Shown here: one piece after another, positions 1-8,829 of the stretch
Numbering within the stretch: position 1 is the stretch's first letter
Layout of the letters: every line of letters starts with the position of its first letter
Notes under the pieces: generated by a model
The model's database searches: none
The model's input: the letters and a program-made list of their open reading frames with translations, nothing else
Told to the model about the DNA's origin: nothing
Made by a program: the position numbers and the translations under genes
Source: an uncultured Bacteroidota bacterium
GTDB lineage: Bacteria > Bacteroidota > Bacteroidia > Bacteroidales > SZUA-534
NCBI GenBank assembly: GCA_946414435.1
Contig: CAMKOM010000001.1
Coordinates: 1 to 42,401 of the forward strand
Length of the DNA: 42,401 nucleotides
Direction of reading: 5' to 3'

Positions 1-723
1 ATGCTTGCTTGTCCGGAAATTGAAGTGGTATCGGCCAAATATTATGAGACGAAAAAAATTGTCACAACCGACGGCTCTGATTTTTATAATGAGTTGGAAA
101 GAGGAATTTGTGCGACAAACAGCACCAACACAGAGAATTACACGCCATATTATCGTTATGAGTGTAAAACCATCCTTCAGACGCGGCAACTTTATGATTC
201 GCCAATCCTTATTGAACGCTACATTTATCGGCCGATTACAAGCTATGGCTTGCTTATGATTGCCGATGCAAACCAATACAAAACCAATAGAATATCAGAA
301 AACTCTTTGAGTAAAGTGATGACCACGGCCTTGCATGTCAGATTAAACAATTTGGTTCCAGACAGTGTACTCGCTGAAGATAATTTTGAGGTGTACAACT
401 GTGGCGAATATATTCTTGTAAGTCAATATTCTTTGTCCGAAAAACAATACAATTTTTGGAAAGCTGTGAGCGACCAGCAGAAAAGCAGCAATTATTTGTT
501 TGGACAGATTGAAAACCAGCCCATTGGCAATATGCATTCCGAAACCGGCGGCAAAGCTTTGGGCTTTTTCTGCGTGTCGTCTGTCAAACAAAAATTCGGG
601 GCGTTCAGTCTTAATGAGAAGAAGAAAAAAATCAACTCCTACAATCCCATTTGTTTTCCTGACACTGACACTGTTGCCATATACGAGCGGCCTCAGAATT
701 TTACAATATTGTTTCAGAATTGA
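1..723 (+). CDS. DUF4249 family protein, C-terminal part (5' cut by window edge)
   Basis: The frame is open from the first base, so the ATG at position 1 may be internal and the true start probably lies outside the window. The visible 240 residues match the C-terminal half of DUF4249: a 'YNFWKAV' segment near residue 150, then 'IGNMHSETGG' and 'ALGFFCVSSV', which in this family precede the last strands. DUF4249 proteins are Bacteroidota outer-membrane-associated lipoproteins of roughly 300-400 residues, usually encoded after a TonB-dependent receptor. The lipoprotein signal would be in the missing part. The stop codon lies 5 bases before the next ATG, so the two are probably cotranscribed. 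Function is unknown in the family; a surface or transport-accessory role is an inference from the usual neighbours. Confidence 0.72.
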   Translation: MLACPEIEVVSAKYYETKKIVTTDGSDFYNELERGICATNSTNTENYTPYYRYECKTILQTRQLYDSPILIERYIYRPITSYGLLMIADANQYKTNRISENSLSKVMTTALHVRLNNLVPDSVLAEDNFEVYNCGEYILVSQYSLSEKQYNFWKAVSDQQKSSNYLFGQIENQPIGNMHSETGGKALGFFCVSSVKQKFGAFSLNEKKKKINSYNPICFPDTDTVAIYERPQNFTILFQN

Positions 724-728
724 ATACG

Positions 729-2363
729 ATGATTATCAGATTTTTATCGATATTAATAATTCTTACGGCATCAATCAGTGCTTCGGCTCAAAATTTGTCT
801 GCTGAAAACCCGATATGGCTGAAAACCGACCGTAGTAGTTACATCTCGGGCGATGACGCGTATTTCAGTCTGTTTCTTCACGAAGGGATTGTAAACGACA
901 CAATGCCAGGAAACGATATTATTATTGATATTACTAATATTGAAAACCAATGGGTCACCGGCACGATTATCAAACAATCGAGGGGAATCGCTTCTGGGTT
1001 GATAAACCTGCCCGACACCCTTGCAACCGGCTATTATCTGCTTCATGCGTACACAAATTTTCCAAATACCGATAATGATTTTTGCAGTTGCGAGTTTTTT
1101 GTATGCAACCGTTTCGATGCAGAACCACAATTAGTTAAACGAACTCAGCAGCCCCATGCAAGCCACAAATCAACAAGTCAGATAATCAATATAGGCAAAA
1201 CAGAATTTGCAACACACGAGAAAATTGACATCACACTCAACTGCCCCGACTCGGTGATTGCGACAGTTCGAGTCATCGGGAAAAAACAATGGGACAATGA
1301 GTTCTCGCCAATTTTTGGTAAAGTTGAGCCATTCAACCAAAATGAAGGCTACACACCTCTTACTCCCTACGATGGCATTTTAGTCGCCGGTACTGTTTGC
1401 GATTCGGTTTCGGACACACCAATCGAAGATGCAATAGTGCTTATATCACTGCAAGACAGTGTTATCCGCCTGAAATACGATATCACCGACAGCAAAGGCT
1501 CGTTCTGCGTTCTGCTGCACAATTATTACGGATTACAGGAAGTGTTTGTGACTGCCTTCAACCGACAGATGGAACCATTGCGTAATACACGAATCAAGCT
1601 CCGCAACCAGTTTAATTTTGTCTCTGCCGAAGTAGAACCAGAGAAATCCCTGTCGGAAATTGACAGTGCCGAACTAAATAAAGCCCTGGTTGCCAAAGCG
1701 TTCGAGATACAACAATTTGCACCTGTAGGCATCGACAATCGTCCGGCTGACTTGCTTGATCATTTTGTATTTGGCGAGCCACGACATACGGTCTTTACAG
1801 AAGACTTTGTAGAGCTTAACGATTTCCGCGAGATTACGCGTGAGATTACTCCGTTTATCCGTATGCGCAGGGACAAGAATGGCGAACCAGAACTGCGTTT
1901 GATTTCAGACAAAGGTGATGTAATGGCTAGTCCTCTGCTGCTTGTAGACGGTGTGCCATTGACAGACCTTAATAAACTGATAAACAAAGGAAGTACAGTT
2001 GTAAAACGGGTTGATACGCAGAACAAACCGCGTCATTTTGGTAATATCAGTTTCAGCAATGGCATTGTGGCAGTTTGGACTCACAATATCGATTTCTGGA
2101 AAAAATGTAACACGACAGGAACTTATCGGTTTATGGTTCAAGGATTTCAGCCTCCAGTTGCACCCACCGAAGTTAAACCGTCTAAAGATAAAACACCCGA
2201 TTTGCGTCAGACAATCTATTGGAATCCATTAGTGAACACAGCTGAGCAGAAAAACATTAGCGTCTCGATGTCGGACGAGACTGGTGATTTTATAATTGAA
2301 TTCTTCGGAGTTGATCGCGACGGGAAAATTGTCAGCGACTTCAAGCAAATCAGTGTCAAATAG
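729..2363 (+). CDS. Secreted protein with carboxypeptidase-regulatory-like and TonB-plug-like segments
   Basis: 544 residues. A TTG at 720 is in frame, but ATG 729 follows the upstream stop by 5 bases and begins a clean signal peptide (hydrophobic residues 3-18, cleavage near ASA-Q20), so I chose 729. After an N-terminal macroglobulin-like stretch ('IWLKTDRSSYISGDDAYF', residues 28-45), residues about 215-280 look like a carboxypeptidase regulatory-like beta domain ('VAGTVCDSVSDTPIEDA'). Residues about 375-430 look like a TonB-receptor plug fragment ('PLLLVDGVPLTD', 401-412). No beta-barrel follows, so it is not a complete TonB receptor. Such proteins sit in the Bacteroidota periplasm or outer membrane. 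It shares an apparent operon with the DUF4249 gene before it and the small secreted protein after it. Exact role unknown. Confidence 0.65.
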   Translation: MIIRFLSILIILTASISASAQNLSAENPIWLKTDRSSYISGDDAYFSLFLHEGIVNDTMPGNDIIIDITNIENQWVTGTIIKQSRGIASGLINLPDTLATGYYLLHAYTNFPNTDNDFCSCEFFVCNRFDAEPQLVKRTQQPHASHKSTSQIINIGKTEFATHEKIDITLNCPDSVIATVRVIGKKQWDNEFSPIFGKVEPFNQNEGYTPLTPYDGILVAGTVCDSVSDTPIEDAIVLISLQDSVIRLKYDITDSKGSFCVLLHNYYGLQEVFVTAFNRQMEPLRNTRIKLRNQFNFVSAEVEPEKSLSEIDSAELNKALVAKAFEIQQFAPVGIDNRPADLLDHFVFGEPRHTVFTEDFVELNDFREITREITPFIRMRRDKNGEPELRLISDKGDVMASPLLLVDGVPLTDLNKLINKGSTVVKRVDTQNKPRHFGNISFSNGIVAVWTHNIDFWKKCNTTGTYRFMVQGFQPPVAPTEVKPSKDKTPDLRQTIYWNPLVNTAEQKNISVSMSDETGDFIIEFFGVDRDGKIVSDFKQISVK

Positions 2364-2366
2364 ATT

Positions 2367-3065
2367 ATGAGAATAACACTAAAATACATATTGGCAGCCG
2401 TTTACATTGCTTTCGCAATAACTGCGGAAGCCCAAGGCAAAATGACAAAAAAAACTGCAATCCAGCACATTACAGGTGAGCCGTTTGTCCATTATTATGC
2501 GTCAATCGAAGGTGTGCCGTTTTATCAGGGAGATTGGCTTTCTGGCAGTGTGACAATGAAAAGCGGTGAAACCTACGATGGGTTGCGGTTACGCTATGAT
2601 GCATACAAAGACGACTTGATTTACCAAAACAATCTCACTAACAGTGTGATAATCATTGATAAAAACTCAATAGCCAAGTTTACCTTAACTCATCCACGCA
2701 ATGGAAAGGTTGAGCCATTTAAAATCATTGTGAATAAGAATCTTAAAGAATTGAGCGGCCGGTATTTCGCAATCATTCTCGAAGACAGCATATCGGTGAT
2801 AAAGAAGTACGAAACTCAAGAAAAACAATATAGCAATGTTAATCTGACGCTGAAAAAAACGGGCGTTTTTGTGCATAAGGAGAGCCGTTACACATGGGAT
2901 GGCAACGAACTAAAGGCCGTTCCTCGTTTCCGTCGTATGCTCCTACGCCAATACCCGCAGCACAAGGAAGAACTGCGTAAACTCTTCTTCCACAACCACA
3001 TCCGCATGAAAAACGATGACGATGTGAGGTTACTGTATGAAGAAATCAACAAATTATTGAAATAG
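2367..3065 (+). CDS. Hypothetical secreted protein
   Basis: 232 residues, starting 3 bases after the previous stop, so surely in the same transcript. Residues 1-22 are a signal peptide (hydrophobic core 'ILAAVYIAFAITA', then EAQG). The mature part is predicted to be beta-rich in its first half ('GDWLSGSVTMKSGETYDGL', then 'LRYDAYKDDLIYQN'), and basic and helical at the C-terminus. I do not recognise a named domain. Proteins of this look occur in Bacteroidota next to DUF4249 and plug-like proteins, so an envelope role alongside its neighbours is the best inference. Confidence 0.6.
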   Translation: MRITLKYILAAVYIAFAITAEAQGKMTKKTAIQHITGEPFVHYYASIEGVPFYQGDWLSGSVTMKSGETYDGLRLRYDAYKDDLIYQNNLTNSVIIIDKNSIAKFTLTHPRNGKVEPFKIIVNKNLKELSGRYFAIILEDSISVIKKYETQEKQYSNVNLTLKKTGVFVHKESRYTWDGNELKAVPRFRRMLLRQYPQHKEELRKLFFHNHIRMKNDDDVRLLYEEINKLLK

Positions 3066-3103
3066 GCGGTATTCACTCAATTTTGAATCCGCTAATAAAA
3101 AAC

Positions 3104-3131
3104 GTAGGGACGCGATTAATCGCGTCCCTAC
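3104..3131. terminator. 28-bp perfect palindrome between convergent genes, probable terminator
   Basis: A perfect inverted repeat with half-site GTAGGGACGCGATT lies between the plus-strand gene ending at 3065 and the minus-strand gene ending at 3156. Read on the minus strand it is followed by GTTTTTTATT (plus positions 3094-3103), so it can act as a rho-independent terminator for the BspA-like gene. The plus strand lacks a good T run. The same half-site recurs in the terminator at 30977-31007, so it also looks like a member of a dispersed repeat family. Confidence 0.65.
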
Positions 3132-3155
3132 TGCATTTCAATCATTTATCAATTT

Positions 3156-6100
3156 TCAATTCACAACCACCCTTTTCACTGCGTTACCTGTTTTTACAAT
3201 GTAAACACCTATGCCGTTAATGGTTATTGGCTGCACATCGCCTTTACCCATATGTGCGACCAACATGCCCATTGCATTGTAAACACTGATTTCCTCTGTG
3301 GCGTTTTCAACAATAATGGTATTTCCGTAGGCATATATGTTCACTGCGGTGGCGGCGGATTCGATTACAGGAGTAAATCTCCCCCATATTACATTGCAGT
3401 TGTCAGGATTCCACTCATCATCCCAACCTGACGGTTTTGATTCTGTTTTGCAATAAATAGTTAAGCTGTCACAGCCGTCAAATGCATATGCGCCAATCTG
3501 TGTAACAGATTTTGGAATTTGCACTGTTTGCAGATTGCTACAATTCATAAACGCTTTAGAATTAATGCTTGTAACCCAATCTGGAATTGTATAGATCCCT
3601 GTTTTCACTGTCAGGCAGGCCAACAATGTAGCGTTCATCTTATCAATCAGAACACTGTCGACGAATGTCAGCACAGGATTATTTCCTTCAATATTAATAT
3701 TATTCAGGTTCCGACAACCGGAGAAAACTCCGCTTTCAATACCTGTTACAAAATAAACTGAGCTATCAATCATAACCATTGTGGGGATATTAACCGAAGA
3801 CGCTTCGTTTGGGCAACTGGCAACTGCAGCCGTACCGTCAGATTTTGTTGCAAATTTTAATTCAAACGTTGAATCTGCAGGAACAGAATGTCCCCACACA
3901 ACCGTGCCGCCATCTTCGTTCCACATGTTGCTCCACGTTTCGGGTTGGCTTGCCGCAGCGCAGTATATGGTGGCGTTAGTGCAATCGGCGAATGCGTTTG
4001 CTTCATTTTTCACGACTGTTTCGGGAATGTAAACCAGTTTCAGATTTTTGCAGTCGACAAATGCAAAGTTGTCGATATATGTAACGGTTTTGGGTAGCGC
4101 GATAAATTCCAATCCCGATTCCCCAAATGCACCATCCATTATAAACTCCACTGCTTGGCTTAACCCTACAGATTTTAAGCTGCTGCAGCCATAAAACATA
4201 TTTTCGCTTATTCTATAAACCGAATCGGGTATGACTATTGACTCTAATGCAGTGCAATTCTTAAACACATTTTTACCAAAACCTCTCAGTGTTGTAGGCA
4301 GTTTGACTGTTTTAATACTTTTATTTCCGATGAACGCTTCATTATCTATGTATATGACTGTATATTCGACGCTATCGATGATAACAGAAGGAACAGAAAC
4401 CGATTCGGAATCACCTTTGTATTTTACCAGAATGGCTGTATTGCCGTCTTGAGTTGAATTGTACTCGAATACAAAATCATCGTTTTTACCAATTTGTCTA
4501 AGTGTATTCCAGAAAACCTTGCCTCCGTTATAGTTCCAATCGCTATCCCAACCGTCCGGTTTGCTTTCTGCTTCGCAATAGATGGTCGATTTTGTACAAT
4601 TTTGGAATGCTGACTTGCCAATGCGTTTAACAGTAATAGGAATATCGATGCATTCCAATGATGAGCAATTGTTGAAAGCAGATTCTCCAATTTCAATTAT
4701 TTCTGATGACAGTTTCACCGATTTCAGATTTGCACAGTTACTAAATGCGCCATCGTTAATGTGAGTAATTTTATAATAAGTGTTATCGATTAATACCGCC
4801 CCTTTAATCAAAACCGAATCGGCTTTCCCATTATATTTCACCAACTTCGCCGTGTTTCCGTCAGATGACTTATTGTAACTGAACTCAAAATCACCTTCGC
4901 CAAACTGCACATCCCATACTATCTCATGACAATCGCACCAATAACTCTCCCACCCTTTAGGTTTGCGTTCAGCTTCACAATAGATGGTTGCGTTTTCACA
5001 ATCAAACGCCCCACCATCAATGCTTGTTACAGAATTGGGAATGGTAATTGATGTAAGACTGCTACAATCCGAAAATGCCCCCCATCCAATGCTTGTAACC
5101 GAATTGGGAATGGTAACAGATGTCAGGCCGCTGCAACCATAGAACGCATCGTCGCCAATGTTTGTAACCGAATTGGGAATGGTGACAGATGTCAGGCCGC
5201 TGCAACCATAGAACGCATAGTCGCCAATGCTTGTAACTGAATTTGGAATGATTACCGATTGAAGATGACTGCAATCACTGAACAACCCCGATTCAATGCT
5301 TGTTAATGAATTGGAGATGGTGGCTGATGTAAGACTGCTACAATCCGAAAATGCCCCCCATCCAATGCTTGTTACAGAATTGGGAATGGTGACTGATGAT
5401 AGATTGCTGCAATAGTAGAACGCTTCTCTGCCAATATTTGTTACAGAATTAGGAATGGTTATCGATATAAGTTTTTCGCACCAAAAGAATGCACTGTTAT
5501 TAATAGTTGTTGTAGCATCAGGAATCGAATATGACCCCCATTTCCCTGGTGGGTAGAATAACAATGTTGTCTTTTCTTTATTGAACAACACACCATTTAT
5601 TGATGAATAATTCGGATTATCATCTGCTACATTAAAATCGCTCAAGTTGGTGCAAAACTGAAATGCATCATATCCGACTTCTGTTACACTGTTACTAATT
5701 GTTAATGATGTCAAGCCATGACAATCATAAAACGCGTAGTCGCAAATGCTTGTAACCGAATTAGGAATGGTATATGCTCCTTGTTTTCCACAAGGGTATT
5801 GTATTAATGTTGTTTGTTCTTTGTTGAACAATACACCATTTACTGATGAATATTTCGGATTATCACTGGCTACGTTTATTTTTTCAATAGGGGCGCAATA
5901 AAAAGCCATATCACCTATACTTACAACAGACTTAGGTATGTTTACTGTTTTCACGTCACAATATGCGAATGCTGCACGATCCAAATATGTAATGGTGTTG
6001 GGAATGGTTATATATTCCCAATAGCCACTATATTCAAAAGAATGATCTTTTATCATAGTAACAGTATAAGTTACCCCATCGTATTTTACTGTTGATGGAA

Positions 6101-6263
6101 TTGTAAAACCATTTTCAACGCCATAATTATCAGCGCCAACAACTGAAACATAATGGTTTTCTGTATCAATAATTTCGTATGACAAATTGTCAATGGTGAA
6201 ATCTTCTGCCCAAGCCTGCCCAGCAAGCATTGTGGCGAAAACTAATGTGATAATACGTTTCAT
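3156..6263 (-). CDS. BspA-like leucine-rich-repeat surface protein with type IX secretion sorting domain
   Basis: 1035 residues. It begins with a signal peptide (residues 1-19, 'LVFATMLAGQAWA'). The body is BspA/TpLRR-type (LRR_5) repeats of about 23 residues of the form 'SVTIPNSVTSIGWGAFSDC'. They fall into four modules. Each later module opens with a beta segment of the pattern 'DGNTA.LVKY.G' followed by 'Y.V..I'. All four modules close with a 'TIYCEAESKP.GW' motif and a Trp-rich tail. The last ~70 residues resemble a T9SS type A sorting domain ('EISVYNAMGMLVAHMG', ending 'VKRVVVN'), so the protein is probably exported through PorSS and anchored at the surface. BspA-type proteins bind host or matrix ligands; the ligand here is unknown. 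Its codon use is AT-richer than the central genes. It is a single gene with its own promoter box upstream and a terminator at 3104-3131. Confidence 0.88.
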   Translation of the reverse strand: MKRIITLVFATMLAGQAWAEDFTIDNLSYEIIDTENHYVSVVGADNYGVENGFTIPSTVKYDGVTYTVTMIKDHSFEYSGYWEYITIPNTITYLDRAAFAYCDVKTVNIPKSVVSIGDMAFYCAPIEKINVASDNPKYSSVNGVLFNKEQTTLIQYPCGKQGAYTIPNSVTSICDYAFYDCHGLTSLTISNSVTEVGYDAFQFCTNLSDFNVADDNPNYSSINGVLFNKEKTTLLFYPPGKWGSYSIPDATTTINNSAFFWCEKLISITIPNSVTNIGREAFYYCSNLSSVTIPNSVTSIGWGAFSDCSSLTSATISNSLTSIESGLFSDCSHLQSVIIPNSVTSIGDYAFYGCSGLTSVTIPNSVTNIGDDAFYGCSGLTSVTIPNSVTSIGWGAFSDCSSLTSITIPNSVTSIDGGAFDCENATIYCEAERKPKGWESYWCDCHEIVWDVQFGEGDFEFSYNKSSDGNTAKLVKYNGKADSVLIKGAVLIDNTYYKITHINDGAFSNCANLKSVKLSSEIIEIGESAFNNCSSLECIDIPITVKRIGKSAFQNCTKSTIYCEAESKPDGWDSDWNYNGGKVFWNTLRQIGKNDDFVFEYNSTQDGNTAILVKYKGDSESVSVPSVIIDSVEYTVIYIDNEAFIGNKSIKTVKLPTTLRGFGKNVFKNCTALESIVIPDSVYRISENMFYGCSSLKSVGLSQAVEFIMDGAFGESGLEFIALPKTVTYIDNFAFVDCKNLKLVYIPETVVKNEANAFADCTNATIYCAAASQPETWSNMWNEDGGTVVWGHSVPADSTFELKFATKSDGTAAVASCPNEASSVNIPTMVMIDSSVYFVTGIESGVFSGCRNLNNINIEGNNPVLTFVDSVLIDKMNATLLACLTVKTGIYTIPDWVTSINSKAFMNCSNLQTVQIPKSVTQIGAYAFDGCDSLTIYCKTESKPSGWDDEWNPDNCNVIWGRFTPVIESAATAVNIYAYGNTIIVENATEEISVYNAMGMLVAHMGKGDVQPITINGIGVYIVKTGNAVKRVVVN
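5050..5372 (-). repeat. Near-identical 69-bp tandem repeats inside the BspA-like gene
   Basis: The leucine-rich repeats here are nearly identical at DNA level. One segment of about 47 bases starting at 5050 recurs starting at 5326, an offset of 276 bases, which is four 69-bp units. Another of about 31 bases starting at 5120 recurs at 5189, an offset of one unit. This indicates recent unit duplication or slippage in frame. Confidence 0.8.
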
Positions 6264-6304
6264 TGTGTTATGTATTGTTTTAGATTTTCAATAATCAGTG
6301 ATAA

Positions 6305-6312
6305 CAAATATA
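6305..6312 (-). promoter_or_regulatory. Probable -7 promoter box of the BspA-like gene
   Basis: On the minus strand this reads TATATTTG, a perfect match to the Bacteroidota -7 consensus TAnnTTTG, about 42 bases before the ATG at 6263. I see no clear TTG -33 element at the usual spacing. Confidence 0.5.
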
Positions 6313-6349
6313 GTGTTTTCCTCAAGTTAAAAAACGGCATACCCGAACA

Positions 6350-6383
6350 AAAAAAGCGAAGCCCTCTCCGACTTCGCTTTTTT
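6350..6383 (-). terminator. Rho-independent terminator after ackA
   Basis: Inverted repeat with arms AAAAAAGCGAAG (6350-6361) and CTTCGCTTTTTT (6372-6383) and a 10-base loop, 23 bases past the end of ackA. On the minus strand the stem ends in a T run, as expected for the pta-ackA transcript. Confidence 0.85.
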
Positions 6384-6405
6384 CTATCTGTAATTCAAAC
6401 TGTTA

Positions 6406-7608
6406 TTACTTCAGTTTCTTCACAATCTTGACCGTCTCCATTGCAATGGCCAACTCCTCGTTTGTCGGAATTACCATCACTTTGACTTTCGAGGCAGGTG
6501 TTGAGATTACAACCTCCTCGCCGCGGATTTGGTTCTTGGTGTTGCTGATTTTGACGCCAAGGTAGCCCAGATAGTCGCAGATTGCCTTGCGGGCGGCACC
6601 GTTGTTCTCGCCCAGACCAGCGGTAAAGGCGATTGCATCAACGCCGTTCATTGCAGCCACGTAACTGCCAATGTATTTGGCCACGCGGTAGATAAAGCAG
6701 TCGAAGGCGATTTTTGCGCGCTCGTTGCCAGCCTTGGCGGCGGCCTCAAGGTCGCGGAAATCGCTCGACACGCCCGACACGCCCAGCACACCCGATTTCT
6801 TGTTCAGAATGTTCAGAACATCGTCGACCGAGCGTTTCTCCTTGTTGGCAATATACTGAACCACAGCAGGGTCAATGTCGCCGCTGCGGGTACCCATCAC
6901 CAAGCCCTCGAGCGGTGTCAGGCCCATACTCGTATCAACGCACTTGCCACCAACAACAGCCGAAATGCTTGCGCCGTTGCCCAGGTGAGCCACAATCACT
7001 TTCGATTTCTTCTTGTCGAGTTTGCCGAACTCAATGGCGCGGCCCGAAACGTACCAATGGCTTGTTCCGTGGAAACCGTACTTGCGAATGGCGTACTTCT
7101 CGTAATACTCATACGGAAGCGAGTAGAGATAAGCCTTCACGGGCATTGTCTGGTGGAAGGCGGTGTCGAACACGGCCACCTGCGGGGTGTTGCCCATCAA
7201 AGCCTCGCAAGCCTCAATGCCAATCAGGTTGGCAGGGTTGTGCAGCGGGCCAAGGTCGAAGCACTCGCGGATAACACGCTTAACATCGTCGTTAATCAGA
7301 ATCGAGCCGCTATAGTACTTGCCGCCGTGCAGTACGCGGTGACCAACGGCCTGTATCTCACTCATCGACTTAACCACGCCGTATTTCTTGTCGAGCAGTG
7401 CGTCCATCACCAGTTTGACAGCCGCTTTGTGGTCGGGCATCGGCTGATTCACAACCAGTTGCTCCTTCCCTGTCGGCTTGTGCGTGAGCGACGAGCCCTC
7501 GATTCCGATTTTCTCGCAGATACCCTTTGCCAGAACACTTTTGGTGTTCATATCAATGAGTTGGTATTTGAGCGACGAACTGCCGCAATTCAAAACTAAT
7601 ACATTCAT
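6406..7608 (-). CDS. ackA: Acetate kinase
   Basis: 400 residues, the usual length. AckA interconverts acetyl phosphate + ADP and acetate + ATP in the cytoplasm, the ATP-yielding last step of acetate fermentation. The start carries the ASKHA phosphate-binding motif '[12 protein letters not shown]' with Asn7. Other expected catalytic residues are visible: Arg91 ('GHRVLHGG'), Asp148 ('VFDTAFH'), His180 ('GFHGTSH'), Arg241 ('[10 protein letters not shown]') and the Glu pair near residue 385 ('PTNEELA'). It lies 102 bases downstream of pta on the same strand, so pta-ackA is a probable operon, with the gap filled by short repeats and a terminator directly after. Nothing unusual in the protein. Confidence 0.97.
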   Translation of the reverse strand: MNVLVLNCGSSSLKYQLIDMNTKSVLAKGICEKIGIEGSSLTHKPTGKEQLVVNQPMPDHKAAVKLVMDALLDKKYGVVKSMSEIQAVGHRVLHGGKYYSGSILINDDVKRVIRECFDLGPLHNPANLIGIEACEALMGNTPQVAVFDTAFHQTMPVKAYLYSLPYEYYEKYAIRKYGFHGTSHWYVSGRAIEFGKLDKKKSKVIVAHLGNGASISAVVGGKCVDTSMGLTPLEGLVMGTRSGDIDPAVVQYIANKEKRSVDDVLNILNKKSGVLGVSGVSSDFRDLEAAAKAGNERAKIAFDCFIYRVAKYIGSYVAAMNGVDAIAFTAGLGENNGAARKAICDYLGYLGVKISNTKNQIRGEEVVISTPASKVKVMVIPTNEELAIAMETVKIVKKLK

Positions 7609-7624
7609 AATCTTACTTTTATAA

Positions 7625-7708
7625 TTTAGGATTTAGGATTTAGAAGTTAGGATTTATTGGTTCTACTCAACATTCTAAACTTTCTCAACCTTCTCAACCC
7701 TCTAAACT
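7625..7708. repeat. Short-word repeats in the pta-ackA spacer
   Basis: The spacer consists mostly of repeated words: TTAGGAT-type heptamers (7625-7655) and then TTCTCAACC / TCTAAAC words (7673-7707). The same words recur in other spacers of this window. No other element was seen. Confidence 0.7.
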
Positions 7709-7710
7709 TT

Positions 7711-8721
7711 TTATTTCTTCAAAGCAATAGCCTGATTGCAGGTGATAGCGATAACGTTGATTACATCCTCAACCGAGCAGCCGCGCGAAAGGTCGTTGAT
7801 TGGTGCGGCCATGCCTTGCAGAATCGGGCCGTAAGCCTCGGCATTGCCCAGACGCTGAACCAGTTTGTAGCAGATATTGCCTGTTTCGAGCGACGGAAAC
7901 ACCAGCACGTTGGCGTTGCCGGCAATGTCGCTGCCCGGGGCTTTTTTCTTTGCCACGCCGGGCACAATGGCTGCATCGGCCTGAAGTTCGCCGTCGATTT
8001 TGAGTTCGGGTGCCATTTCCTGCGCCAGTTTGGTAGCCTCAATCACCTTGTCGACAACCTCGTGTTTGGCGCTGCCCTTGGTCGAGAAACTCAAAATAGC
8101 CACTTTCGGGTCGTCAATGCAGGCGATTGCCTTGGCGGTCTTGGCCGACTCAACGGCAATCTGCGCCAACTCGGGCGCTGTGGGGACTGGAAGCACGGCG
8201 CAGTCGGCAAACACCATAATGCCGTTCTGCCCCCACGACTTGTCTTTCAGCACCATTACAAAAGCACCTGATACACAAGAGATTCCGGGTTTTGTTTTAA
8301 CAATTTGGAACGCCGGACGCAGCACGTCGCCAGTGGCGTTGTCGGCACCGGCCACCTCGCCTTGCGCCATTCCCATCTTCACCATCATCGCGCCCAGATA
8401 GAGCGGATTCTTGAGCAGACGGGCGGCCTCTTCGGGCGTCATACCTTTGTTTTTGCGCAGTTCAACCAGTTTGTCGATAAATTCCTGCTTGCGCGGGTGG
8501 TCCTCAGGGTCCACAATCAGCGCTTTCGCGATATTTTTCAATCCGAAATCGGCGGCTTTCTTCTCAAGTTCGGCCTTGTTGCCAATCAGAATAATGTCGG
8601 CAATGCCTTGTTCTATCACTGCGTCAGCGGCCTTAATGGTGCGCTCTTCGTAGCCTTCGGGCAGAACAATTGTCTGCTTCTGCCGCTTGGCGTTCTCTTT
8701 GATTTGCTCTAAAAGATTCAT
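7711..8721 (-). CDS. pta: Phosphate acetyltransferase
   Basis: 336 residues, the class I short form without the DRTGG/P-loop N-terminal region of enterobacterial Pta. It converts acetyl-CoA + phosphate to acetyl phosphate + CoA, feeding AckA. An upstream in-frame start at 8766 would add 15 residues, but ATG 8721 gives the family N-terminus 'MNLLEQIKENAKRQKQTIVL' and lies downstream of the predicted promoter, so I chose it. Family motifs include 'PEGYEERT', 'GMTPEEAARLL', 'MGMAQGEVAGADNATGDV', 'VFADCAVLPVPTA', 'LSFSTKGSAKHE' and the C-terminal 'GPILQGMAAPINDLSRGC'. It is the first gene of the pta-ackA unit and is divergent from xerD. Confidence 0.95.
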   Translation of the reverse strand: MNLLEQIKENAKRQKQTIVLPEGYEERTIKAADAVIEQGIADIILIGNKAELEKKAADFGLKNIAKALIVDPEDHPRKQEFIDKLVELRKNKGMTPEEAARLLKNPLYLGAMMVKMGMAQGEVAGADNATGDVLRPAFQIVKTKPGISCVSGAFVMVLKDKSWGQNGIMVFADCAVLPVPTAPELAQIAVESAKTAKAIACIDDPKVAILSFSTKGSAKHEVVDKVIEATKLAQEMAPELKIDGELQADAAIVPGVAKKKAPGSDIAGNANVLVFPSLETGNICYKLVQRLGNAEAYGPILQGMAAPINDLSRGCSVEDVINVIAITCNQAIALKK

Positions 8722-8774
8722 ATTGTTATGTTTAAAAATTACGTTCAATGCCGACAAACATACCAATTTTAGAG

Positions 8775-8782
8775 TATTTTTG
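8775..8782 (+). promoter_or_regulatory. Probable xerD -7 promoter box
   Basis: TATTTTTG matches TAnnTTTG and lies 48 bases before the xerD ATG. It is also the left arm of an imperfect inverted repeat (8775-8786 with 8791-8802, one mismatch), whose right arm carries the -7 box of the opposite promoter. Confidence 0.5.
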
Positions 8783-8794
8783 TTATTCGGATAA

Positions 8795-8823
8795 CGAAAA
8801 TATGTTTATTCACTAATTATCAA
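8795..8823 (-). promoter_or_regulatory. Probable pta-ackA promoter
   Basis: On the minus strand TTG (8823-8821) is followed after 18 bases by TATTTTCG (8802-8795), one mismatch from TAnnTTTG. Transcription would start near 8790, leaving a leader of about 70 bases before the pta ATG at 8721. It overlaps the xerD promoter back to back. Confidence 0.5.
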
Positions 8824-8829
8824 TCGGAT

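Noticed and set aside
6529-7599. 356-codon open frame antisense to ackA
   Set aside because: It lies entirely inside ackA on the other strand, its protein has no recognisable domain, and it follows from the codon bias of ackA. Similar long antisense frames over nnr (36510-37820), the dehydrogenase (28348-29385) and the helicase were rejected for the same reason.
8722-8766. Longer pta start
   Set aside because: The extra 15 residues do not match the Pta family, and the internal Met gives the conserved N-terminus.
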